Assembly: GCA_964598695.1 (NCBI GenBank)
Contig: CAZRDB010000079.1
Span: 1 to 20,260 of the forward strand
Direction of reading: 5' to 3'
Origin: CAZRDB01 sp964598695
GTDB taxonomy: Bacteria; Armatimonadota; Zipacnadia; UBA1398
Length of the DNA: 20,260 nucleotides
The position numbers and the translations under genes are program-made. Position 1 is the first letter of the stretch; each line of letters starts with the position of its first letter. Positions 6,599 to 12,806 of this stretch are shown here, in pieces. The notes under the pieces were generated by a model. It ran no database searches and had not been told where the DNA came from. It saw only the letters and a list, made by a program, of their open reading frames with translations.

Positions 6599-8536
6599 GT
6601 GTCGACCGACAGCCCAGTACATGCCCCCCACGCTCCTCGGCTGCTGCGCGCGCGAGCTGTCGTTCTCGCGCTGCTGCTCGCATTCCCCACGGTCTACTGG
6701 ATCATCTACGTCGAGGTCGTGAAGTACTGCGGCTACCCGACGACCACCTCGCTGTTCTACAACGTCGTGGCAGCGCTCTTCCTGGTGCGGGTGCTCGCCG
6801 ACCTCCTGCGCCGAACGCCGCTGCGGGGGGTGTTCTCCGAGAGCGACCTGCGCGTGGTGTACGTGGTCCTCGCCCTCGTCTCGGCCGGCGCGAGCCTCGA
6901 CTTCACCCAGAACCTCATGGGCATCATCTCGTACCCGAACCACTACGCGAGCCCCGAGAACCGCTATGCCGAGGAGCTGCTCCCCCACGTCCCGCAGCAC
7001 CTGCTCGTTGCCAAGGGTCCTTCATCGGTCGCGTTCTGGCAGGGCGGAGCGACGATCACCCCGGAGACGCTCTCCGGCTTCCGCGAGCCGCTCGCCTGGT
7101 GGGGCCTCTTCTGCATGTTGCTGCTTCTCGCCGGCGGCGGGATGGTCATGCTGCTCCACCGTCGGTGGTCCCAGGCCGAGCACCTCACCTACCCGATCCT
7201 CGAGGTGCCGATGGCGCTCTCGGCCGTCGACAAGCCCTTGTGGAGCGGCAGGCTGTTCCTGATCGGCTTCCTCACGGCCGCCGGCATCGAGACGCTCAAC
7301 AGCCTGAACGCCATCACCCCGCACTGGCCCCAGATCCCGGTGCGGGCCTGGCACCCGCCCTTCAACCTCGCCGCGCAGGTCACCGACCACCCGTGGCGCG
7401 CGATCGGCTACATGCCGCTCTCGTTCTACCCGTTCGCGATCGGCCAGGGCCTGCTGCTGCCGACCGACCTCTCCTTCTCCTGCTGGTTCTTCTACCTGCA
7501 ATGGCAGGCCCAGAAGGTCCTCACGGCGTGGCTCGGGTGGAACACGGCGCCCGGCGCTCCGTTCATCCGCGAGCAGTCGTTCGGCGGCTTCCTCGGCCTC
7601 GCGCTCTTCGCGCTGTGGGTCTCGCGCCGCGGCTGGCTCCGCGAGCTTCGGGCCGCGTGGTCGGGCTCCCCCGCGCGGGAGGGCCGAGACGCCCGCGTGG
7701 CCGTGGGGTGCATCGCGCTCGGCTTCGCGGGACTCGTCTGGTTCAGTTGCCGGGCGGGGATGACGGCCTCGTACGCCATCCCCTTCTTCGCCCTGTACTT
7801 CCTCGTCGGCATCGCCGTGACCCGGATCCGGGCCGAGATGGGGCTTCCCGTCCACGACCTGCACTTCAGCGGTCCCACCCAGATGCTGCCGACGGTGCTG
7901 AGCGCTCGTGTCGTCGGCCGCCGCAACCTGGCGGTCGGAGAGCTGTACTACTGGTTCAACCGCGCCTACCGCAGCCACTTCATGCCCCATCAGGCCGAGG
8001 GGTTCCGCTTCCTCGAGGGGCGGGCGGGGCTCCCCGCCGCCCTGCTCCTGCTCGCGCTCGCCTGGGGCGTGGGGGTCGCCCTCTCGTTCGGGCTGCAGCT
8101 CAAGATGGTCTTCCACGCGGGCGGGGCGGCGGGCTGTGTCTCCACGGTGCCCCAGTGGATCGGCCGCGAGCCGTGGCAGGAGTACATGGGCTGGATCGAC
8201 CAGGCGCGGGGACCCAACGGGCGCGCGACGGCCGCGATCCTCGTCGGGATCCTCGTGACCTCGCTCGGCATGGCCGGCACCGTGCGCTCGGGCTGGTGGC
8301 CCGTACACCCGGTCGGCTACGCCGTCAGCTCCTCGTGGGCGATGGAGCGTCTGTGGTGTCCCATGCTGATCGCCTGGCTCGTGAAGTCCCTCGTCACCCG
8401 CTACGGCGGAGGCGCGCAGTACCGGCGCACCGTCCATCTCGCGGTGGGCCTCATCGTGGGCGACTTCGTCACCGGCAGTCTCTGGAACATCTACGGGATC
8501 CTCCGGCAGGCGCCGATCTACCGCTTCTGGGACTAG
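6599..8536 (+). CDS. DUF6785/DUF6784-family polytopic membrane protein
   Basis: A 645-residue inner-membrane protein with roughly 12-14 hydrophobic helices: for example residues 20-42, 52-70, 84-102, 165-187, 216-235, 272-288, 325-341, 366-383, 390-408, 477-498, 544-562, 585-600 and 611-632. Recognisable family blocks are VTRIRAEMGLPVHDLHFSG (408-426), W-PVHPVGYAVSSSWAMERLW (567-586) and WLVKSLVTRYGG (593-604). These match the uncharacterised DUF6785/DUF6784 proteins, which look distantly like oligopeptide-transporter-type carriers; substrate and mechanism are unknown. The open frame begins at a TTG at 6443, but the GTG at 6599 gives the expected length and puts a short N-tail before helix 1. 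GGGAGGG lies about 15 bases upstream, a little far, so the start is the least certain point. It diverges from the lipoprotein gene and its stop overlaps that of the convergent nucleoside-hydrolase-like gene. A role in uptake for the neighbouring exported enzymes is inferred. Confidence 0.82.
   Translation: MSTDSPVHAPHAPRLLRARAVVLALLLAFPTVYWIIYVEVVKYCGYPTTTSLFYNVVAALFLVRVLADLLRRTPLRGVFSESDLRVVYVVLALVSAGASLDFTQNLMGIISYPNHYASPENRYAEELLPHVPQHLLVAKGPSSVAFWQGGATITPETLSGFREPLAWWGLFCMLLLLAGGGMVMLLHRRWSQAEHLTYPILEVPMALSAVDKPLWSGRLFLIGFLTAAGIETLNSLNAITPHWPQIPVRAWHPPFNLAAQVTDHPWRAIGYMPLSFYPFAIGQGLLLPTDLSFSCWFFYLQWQAQKVLTAWLGWNTAPGAPFIREQSFGGFLGLALFALWVSRRGWLRELRAAWSGSPAREGRDARVAVGCIALGFAGLVWFSCRAGMTASYAIPFFALYFLVGIAVTRIRAEMGLPVHDLHFSGPTQMLPTVLSARVVGRRNLAVGELYYWFNRAYRSHFMPHQAEGFRFLEGRAGLPAALLLLALAWGVGVALSFGLQLKMVFHAGGAAGCVSTVPQWIGREPWQEYMGWIDQARGPNGRATAAILVGILVTSLGMAGTVRSGWWPVHPVGYAVSSSWAMERLWCPMLIAWLVKSLVTRYGGGAQYRRTVHLAVGLIVGDFVTGSLWNIYGILRQAPIYRFWD
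8533..8536. other. CTAG double stop shared by two convergent genes
   Basis: The palindrome CTAG supplies TAG to the plus-strand membrane protein (8534-8536) and TAG to the minus-strand hydrolase (8533-8535). The genes thus overlap tail-to-tail by four bases with no room for a terminator between them. Confidence 0.95.
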
Positions 8537-9531
8537 TCGGTCTCCTCGGTCAGCGAGCCGATCAGCTTGTCGAGGAAGCCGCGGTAGTCCCGCCAGCCCA
8601 TCATGCAGCGCACCGGCCGACCGTCCTCGTCGCGAACGGTCATCCCGTCGTCGGCCACGGAGAGCTTGATCGTCTGGACCTCGGCGTAGTCCTCGGCGAG
8701 CGCGCCGTAGGCCGCCACGGTGTCGAACAGCACACTGCTCTCGTCGGGCCCGTACTGCCCCCGGTTGGTCCAGAGGTCGTAGTTGGCGATGACCGTCCGC
8801 GCCCGCGGGTTGTCCGAGCCGGCGACCCGGCGGTAGTCCTCCTCGCGGAGGATCACCTGGCCGCAGCTGTCGAGCGGCGCGATCGTGATCTCCCAGGGCG
8901 CGGCGAACAGCGCGCGGTAGGCCGGCACGTTGGCGACGACGTTCCACTCGGGCTGCGGCTGCGGGGCGCCCCCGTAGCCGATGTCGACGCTGCCCGCCAT
9001 GGCCACGATGCGGGCGTTGGCAGCGATCGACGGGTCGCGGCGCAGCGCCTCCTCGATGTTCGGGACCGGTCCGATCACCAGCAGGGTCACCGGCTCGGGC
9101 GACTGATGGATGCGGTCGATCAGGGCCTGCACCCCATCCTCGTGGACCGTGCCCGGGTAGCCATCGAGCGAGTAGTCGCCGAGCCACTCGGCTTGGTTGA
9201 TCCGCCCGTCGCCCGTCTTGAGCCCGACCCCGATGGGGATATCGGTCCGGCCCATCGCCTCGAGCATCTTCGCGACAAGGGCCGCCTTGGTCGGGGCGTC
9301 GCCGTAATCGGTGACGATGAGCTGGAGATCGACCTCGGGGCAACCCAGCAGCATCGCCAGGGCCCACGTGTCATCGATGTCGTCCCCGATATCGGTGTCG
9401 AGGATCACCGGAATGCGCTTCTCAGCCACGGTTCCACCATCCAGTGCAGACAAGGTCCCCGCGAGTGCCGTCGAGGCCAGCGCCAGCCCCCAGACCCCAG
9501 CGAGCCATGGGATACACCGAAGCAGCGACAT
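8533..9531 (-). CDS. Exported nucleoside-hydrolase-fold protein (IUNH family)
   Basis: A 332-residue member of the inosine-uridine nucleoside hydrolase superfamily, which cleaves N-glycosidic bonds using a Ca2+ bound by aspartates. The signature VILDTDIGDDIDDTWAL (42-58) carries Asp45, Asp50 and Asp51. LLVIGPVPNIEEAL (150-163) is the usual LGPLTNIA block, and Asp270 in SVLFDTVAAY matches the C-terminal metal ligand. The residue before it is Phe269, where well-studied inosine/uridine enzymes carry His, so nucleosides may not be the substrate. A signal peptide is visible at 1-24 (SLLRCIPWLAGVWGLALASTALA), which is unusual for housekeeping salvage enzymes but common in environmental paralogs next to glycan enzymes. 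The start ATG at 9529-9531 has AGGAGG 8 bases upstream. It lies downstream of the barrel-like gene and shares a CTAG stop overlap with the DUF6785 gene. The fold is certain, the substrate open. Confidence 0.9.
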   Translation of the reverse strand: MSLLRCIPWLAGVWGLALASTALAGTLSALDGGTVAEKRIPVILDTDIGDDIDDTWALAMLLGCPEVDLQLIVTDYGDAPTKAALVAKMLEAMGRTDIPIGVGLKTGDGRINQAEWLGDYSLDGYPGTVHEDGVQALIDRIHQSPEPVTLLVIGPVPNIEEALRRDPSIAANARIVAMAGSVDIGYGGAPQPQPEWNVVANVPAYRALFAAPWEITIAPLDSCGQVILREEDYRRVAGSDNPRARTVIANYDLWTNRGQYGPDESSVLFDTVAAYGALAEDYAEVQTIKLSVADDGMTVRDEDGRPVRCMMGWRDYRGFLDKLIGSLTEETD

Positions 9532-9617
9532 CGCGAGCCTCCTTCGCGGTTGCGCGCGCGCGGGACTCCAGGATCGCGGCGCGCGACAACTTTCGAGGCC
9601 CGTCCGTCGATTCCTCC

Positions 9618-9640
9618 GGCGCGCGGGGCCGCGCGGCGCC
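9618..9640. terminator. GC-rich inverted repeat after the barrel-like gene
   Basis: This very GC-rich stretch begins GGCGC and ends GCGCC, with further self-pairing CGCGG/CCGCG in between. It sits 6 bases beyond the stop of the barrel-like gene and before the nucleoside-hydrolase-like gene. It could terminate or attenuate read-through between two minus-strand genes. No T-tract is present and alternative pairings exist, so the call is weak. The rest of the 114-base gap holds only the ribosome site of the downstream gene. Confidence 0.3.
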
Positions 9641-9645
9641 CTCCC

Positions 9646-10284
9646 CTAGAAGTCGACCACGCAGCCAACGTCCACATACACTCCGTGGCCCCCGCCCGTG
9701 TTGTCGCGGACGTATCCCGCCATCAGGAACCAGTCGTCCTCCCCGCCGAATGTCGCGGAGAAACCGGCCGTCGCGGCGCCGTGGCTCCCGCTGAGGTAGT
9801 CTGCCATCCACGTGAAGCGGTCGTTCACGCTGTACGAGACCCCGACGAACCCGTGGCCGTGCCGACTGCGGGCATCCCAAGCGGCGCCGCCGTGGTAGCA
9901 CCACTTGCCATCGGCCCACTGGCCGGCCACGAACAGGAACGGCTCGAGCCGCTCCCTCGGCTCCAGCCCGGAGAAGCCGACGGCCCAGGTCACGTCGCCC
10001 TCGGCGTCGAACCGCCACTTGGCGTTGAGGATCCCGCCCGCCGGCGCGTTCAGCGGGAAGTCGTAGCCGAACTCGACGTTGTGGCTCGTGGCGAACTCGG
10101 TCTCCAGGTAGAAGTCGCCCGGGCGGGGGTGCGCGGTGGTGTACATCGTGCCCCCGACATCGAAGCAGGCGGTGTCCTTGTCCAGGACATCCGAGGTCGG
10201 AATCTGCAGGAGCGCACTGGGCGTCGCGAGTGCGGGAACACAGAGCGCGGCCAGAGCGAGCAGCGCGCAACGCGGTAGGGCCAT
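9646..10284 (-). CDS. Small exported beta-rich protein, probable outer-membrane barrel
   Basis: A 212-residue predicted exported protein. Residues 1-20 (MALPRCALLALAALCVPALA) are a clear signal peptide with an ALA cleavage site. The mature part begins with LQIPTSDVLDKD, which resembles the IPTADV start I recall from small barrel-like proteins of Armatimonadota and related phyla. The rest alternates polar and hydrophobic residues in short strands (FYLETEFA, VEFGYDFPL, AKWRFDAEG, TWAVGFSG, LFVAGQWADG, GFVGVSYSVN, TWMADYLSG, AGFSATFGG, WFLMAGYVRD, GVYVDVGCVVDF), about ten in all. It ends in Phe like many outer-membrane barrels. The start ATG at 10282-10284 has GGAGGAGG just upstream. It sits directly upstream of the nucleoside-hydrolase-like gene and diverges from the DUF2946-like gene. 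No enzymatic motif is seen. A pore or membrane-anchor role is inferred from strand pattern alone. Confidence 0.8.
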   Translation of the reverse strand: MALPRCALLALAALCVPALATPSALLQIPTSDVLDKDTACFDVGGTMYTTAHPRPGDFYLETEFATSHNVEFGYDFPLNAPAGGILNAKWRFDAEGDVTWAVGFSGLEPRERLEPFLFVAGQWADGKWCYHGGAAWDARSRHGHGFVGVSYSVNDRFTWMADYLSGSHGAATAGFSATFGGEDDWFLMAGYVRDNTGGGHGVYVDVGCVVDF

Positions 10285-10346
10285 GGGGCAACCTCCTCCA
10301 GCGGGTCTGCCGCCTTGTTCGCGGCCCGCGGCGTGGGGCCTCCCGA

Positions 10347-10361
10347 GCCGCGTAATGCGGC
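10347..10361. promoter_or_regulatory. Small inverted repeat in a divergent intergenic region
   Basis: GCCGC-GTAAT-GCGGC lies within the 144-base region between the divergent starts at 10284 and 10429. The 5-bp arms are short, so it could be a small operator half-site pair or chance in GC-rich DNA. I see no recognisable riboswitch or promoter boxes in the rest of this gap. Confidence 0.25.
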
Positions 10362-10428
10362 AGCCTCCGCGCGGCACTCTCCGTGCGGTCGGCGTGTATG
10401 TGCGGCAAGGGACATTGCATTGCGGCGG

Positions 10429-10752
10429 ATGCGACGAGTCGGAGCGAGGTTCGCGGCAGGCGCCTGGAGCCTGCTGCTCTTGTTCGTCGCCCTCCACCCG
10501 GCACTCGAGGCTCACCAGGCCGATCCGCCGGCCGCGTGCGAGGGTCTCTGTGCTCGTGGGGCCGGGCTCGCCGATGAGGGCCCCTGCGAGCTGTGTATCG
10601 CGGCGGCCTCTGCCGCCCACGCGACTGCCCCCGACGGCCCCGAGACCTCGGCCGGAGCAGGTGCGCTCGCCAGGCCGCCCCACGCCCGCGCGGGCCAGCC
10701 CGCCTTCGACTCCTACGCCATCCGAGCCCCCCCACCCGCGGTCGGGCGCTGA
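10429..10752 (+). CDS. Small exported or membrane-anchored protein, DUF2946-like
   Basis: A 107-residue protein beginning MRR, with a hydrophobic segment at residues 9-25 (AAGAWSLLLLFVALHPA) that serves as signal or anchor. It then has two cysteine pairs, Cys37/Cys41 (CEGLC) and Cys53/Cys56 (CELC), and a Pro/Ala-rich C-terminus ending YAIRAPPPAVGR. The short length, the CxxC followed by an Ala-rich stretch, and the terminal RAPP-type tail resemble DUF2946 proteins, whose function is unsettled but often suspected to involve metals. The open frame continues upstream to 10315, but the ATG at 10429 places the signal at the N-terminus; a TTG at 10420 is an alternative, and no strong ribosome site is visible. 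Third codon positions are mostly G/C, as in neighbouring genes. It precedes the pseudopilin gene by 64 bases on the same strand. The gene is probable, the function unknown. Confidence 0.55.
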   Translation: MRRVGARFAAGAWSLLLLFVALHPALEAHQADPPAACEGLCARGAGLADEGPCELCIAAASAAHATAPDGPETSAGAGALARPPHARAGQPAFDSYAIRAPPPAVGR

Positions 10753-10769
10753 CACCGACCGCAACCGAG

Positions 10770-10793
10770 GAGGCGCACGTCTCCGTGTGCCTC
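10770..10793 (+). other. Intercistronic hairpin before the pseudopilin gene
   Basis: GAGGCGCACG-TCTC-CGTGTGCCTC forms a 10-bp stem with one G-U pair and a 4-base loop. It lies between the DUF2946-like stop and the ribosome site (GGAGGG, about 10806-10811) of the pseudopilin gene. It may be an attenuator, an mRNA processing site or a weak terminator. Confidence 0.45.
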
Positions 10794-10816
10794 GCGCACC
10801 CCCAGGGAGGGCTACC

Positions 10817-11494
10817 ATGCCACGTCTGCACCGGCGCGCCACCCGCGCCTCCGCGTTCACGCTGATCGAGCTACTCGTCGTGATCGCCATCATCGCGATC
10901 CTCGCAGCGATCCTCTTCCCGGTCTTCGCGAAGGCGCGGGAGAAGGCCCGCCAGACCGCCTGCCTCTCCAACAACCGCCAGATCGGGACCGCGATGATGA
11001 TGTACATCGAGGACAACGACGAGTGCTTCGTCGCCGTCCGCCACGAGCCGACCGAGCCGGGCGCCGCCAACTGGTACGACCCGCTGACCCCCTACGTGAA
11101 GAACGCACAGGTGTTCCGCTGCCCGTCGCTCCGCGACAACGCCGCCATCAACACCGACTACGTGATCAGCGGGCTCTTCGCGCACGGCATGGCGCAAGCG
11201 TCGTTCGGACTGCCCGCGGAGACCATCATGGTCGCGGAGCGCCACGAGGGACTCCCGGCGTTCGGGTACCACCCGTGGCCGGCCGATGGGGTCTCCTGGG
11301 ACAACCTCGATGCCTACGTCGCCGGAGACGGCCACAACTGGCTCACCGGCCACGTCGAGCCGGCGCGCCACAACGGTGGCTCGAACTACGCGTTCGCCGA
11401 CGGGCACGCGAAGTGGCTGCGGTGGGAGAGCACCATCCAGTCGCCGCTCCCCGGGTACCACAACCCGGAACGGAGGATCCCCGCGGAGCCCTGA
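10817..11494 (+). CDS. DUF1559-type pseudopilin (prepilin-type N-terminal cleavage/methylation protein)
   Basis: A 225-residue type IV pilin-like protein. The N-terminus has a basic leader (PRLHRRATRASA), then the prepilin peptidase site before Phe14 with Glu18 at position +5 (FTLIE), then the hydrophobic helix LLVVIAIIAILAAILFPVF (19-37). The run FPVFAKAREKARQTACLSN is the hallmark of a large paralogous family in Armatimonadota and Planctomycetota. The C-terminal H-x9-DG motif is complete: His185 to Asp195-Gly196 in HNGGSNYAFADG. These proteins are processed by a type II secretion/type IV pilus prepilin peptidase and held at the cell surface; their individual roles are mostly unknown and genomes often carry dozens. 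The ATG at 10817 has GGGAGGG at about 10805-10811. No secretion machinery genes are nearby, so it is probably a stand-alone family member, perhaps co-transcribed with the small upstream gene. Confidence 0.92.
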   Translation: MPRLHRRATRASAFTLIELLVVIAIIAILAAILFPVFAKAREKARQTACLSNNRQIGTAMMMYIEDNDECFVAVRHEPTEPGAANWYDPLTPYVKNAQVFRCPSLRDNAAINTDYVISGLFAHGMAQASFGLPAETIMVAERHEGLPAFGYHPWPADGVSWDNLDAYVAGDGHNWLTGHVEPARHNGGSNYAFADGHAKWLRWESTIQSPLPGYHNPERRIPAEP

Positions 11495-11515
11495 GCACGC
11501 GATGTCCGCCGCGTC

Positions 11516-11552
11516 GCGGCCCCGGAGGAGCCCGTCAGTGCCTCCGGGCCGC
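11516..11552. terminator. Bidirectional hairpin between convergent genes
   Basis: GCGGCCCCGGAGG (11516-11528) pairs with CCTCCGGGCCGC (11541-11552), giving 12 pairs with one bulged C and a 12-base loop. The stop codon of the minus-strand MFS gene (11535-11537) lies in the loop, and the pseudopilin stop is 22 bases upstream on the other strand. No T-tract is present. It is well placed to end transcription from both sides. Confidence 0.6.
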
Positions 11553-12806
11553 GGCCGGCGGCAGGCTCGGCCGCGGCGGTTCCGGGAGCAGCAGGAAGCA
11601 CAGGGCGCCGACCAGGCCCAGTACGCCGCCCCAGAGGAGGATCGGCCGGATCCCCACCCACCGTTCCAGGTAGCCCAGCAGGGCAGCGCTCGCGGCGACG
11701 TAGGCCGCCGTGATGACCTTCTGCACCGCGAACGCGGCCGACTGCGAGGCGTGGCCGGCCGTCCGGCTGATCCACATGCTCGACGGCGCGGCGAGCGCGC
11801 TGTTCAGCGGCGCGTGACCGAGGAACCCGACTGCGCTGAGCACCACGGAGTCTCCCACGCCCATCAGCAGGCACGCGCCGCTCGCAACGGCCATCGTGCA
11901 GACCGAGATCGTGCGGAGCGAGCGCCGATCCAGCACGAGTCCGCCGAGGAGGGTCGCCACCAGCGCGATCGCGGCCGCGACCGAGGACAGCGCGCCGAAG
12001 GCCGCGTCGCTCTGCCCCAGCTCCCGGGTGAACCGGATCGCTGCGAAGGTCCCCACGCCCGTGACGGTGCTGTACCACGCCTGCCACAGGTGCGTGCCCC
12101 ACATCAGCTCCCGCTCCCGGAGCGCCGTCCGGTAGCCCCCCCACAGGCGCGCCAGCTCCTCCCGCAGCGGTCCGAGGGCCAGCGAGCACTGCTCGGTAGG
12201 ATAGCGGAGCAGGACCAGCCCGGCCGCGACGAGCAGCGCGGCCAGCGATGTGATGACGACCGGGTAGCCGCCCCAGCGGGCGGCCAGCGCCGTCGCCGCG
12301 ACCGGCGCAACGATGCCGGCGAACGCGCCGACGGCGCGGTAGACCGTGTTCGCGAGGCCCTGGCGCAGGATGCTGACGGCTTGGGTGAGCGTGTTGAGGT
12401 TGACGAACGCGCTGCTCACCAGCGCCCCGTAGATGGGCATGGCCGCGTACAGGCCCCACCCGCGGCCCAGACCCAACACGAGCAACAGGGCGGCGATCCC
12501 GAACATGCACAGCGCACCGAGGAGCCGGTCGCCGAAGCGATCGGAGAGCGCTCCGAGCAGGATCACGCCGACCAACACGCCGAGGAACCGCAGCGAGCGG
12601 AGGTGCGCCCAGTCGGCGGCGGTGAGCCCCAGATCCTGGGTGACCCAGAGGGGCAGGATCACGTCGGACGCGCAGACGAACAGCATGTAGAACAGCGCGG
12701 AGGCGGCCACCACGGCCATCCGGGCGCGCGCCGGCGTCTCCAGGAGCCCCCGGAAGCCGCGCGGGGCCGGTGGGGTGGCGTCGTCGGTCCCGGGCTCACG
12801 CGTCAT
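11535..12806 (-). CDS. MFS transporter, second of an overlapping pair
   Basis: A 423-residue major facilitator superfamily protein with about twelve hydrophobic helices, starting near residue 29 (ARMAVVAASALFYMLFV). The loop 2-3 signature GALSDRFGDR (85-94) is present, and a second copy, GGLVLDRRSLR, lies in the C-terminal half, as expected for the duplicated fold. Members move small solutes across the inner membrane by ion-coupled exchange; no substrate motif is recognisable. An ATG at 12846-12848 would lengthen the protein, but the ATG at 12804-12806 has AAGGA 8 bases upstream and gives a sensible cytoplasmic tail. Its start overlaps the upstream MFS gene by 11 bases, which suggests translational coupling. 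It is the last gene of the S9 peptidase, HypE, MFS, MFS operon. Efflux or uptake cannot be told apart from the sequence. Confidence 0.87.
   Translation of the reverse strand: MTREPGTDDATPPAPRGFRGLLETPARARMAVVAASALFYMLFVCASDVILPLWVTQDLGLTAADWAHLRSLRFLGVLVGVILLGALSDRFGDRLLGALCMFGIAALLLVLGLGRGWGLYAAMPIYGALVSSAFVNLNTLTQAVSILRQGLANTVYRAVGAFAGIVAPVAATALAARWGGYPVVITSLAALLVAAGLVLLRYPTEQCSLALGPLREELARLWGGYRTALRERELMWGTHLWQAWYSTVTGVGTFAAIRFTRELGQSDAAFGALSSVAAAIALVATLLGGLVLDRRSLRTISVCTMAVASGACLLMGVGDSVVLSAVGFLGHAPLNSALAAPSSMWISRTAGHASQSAAFAVQKVITAAYVAASAALLGYLERWVGIRPILLWGGVLGLVGALCFLLLPEPPRPSLPPAAARRH

Noticed and set aside
7022..9367. A 781-codon minus-strand frame antisense to the DUF6785 gene and overlapping the nucleoside-hydrolase-like gene
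   Set aside because: It is a shadow in a different frame; the translation lacks any motif and is rich in Arg, Glu and Gly.
6301..10278. A plus-strand open frame of 1325 codons running through several genes
   Set aside because: It overlaps well-supported genes on both strands (lipoprotein start, DUF6785, nucleoside-hydrolase fold, barrel) and its translation is Arg/Pro/Ala-rich without any domain. Stop codons are rare in all frames of such GC-rich DNA.
10285..10428. Possible riboswitch or metal-regulator box in the leader region (GTAATGC and CATTGCATTGC runs)
   Set aside because: I compared it with the conserved cores of the cobalamin, glycine, fluoride and c-di-GMP riboswitches and with Zur-like palindromes; none fits convincingly.
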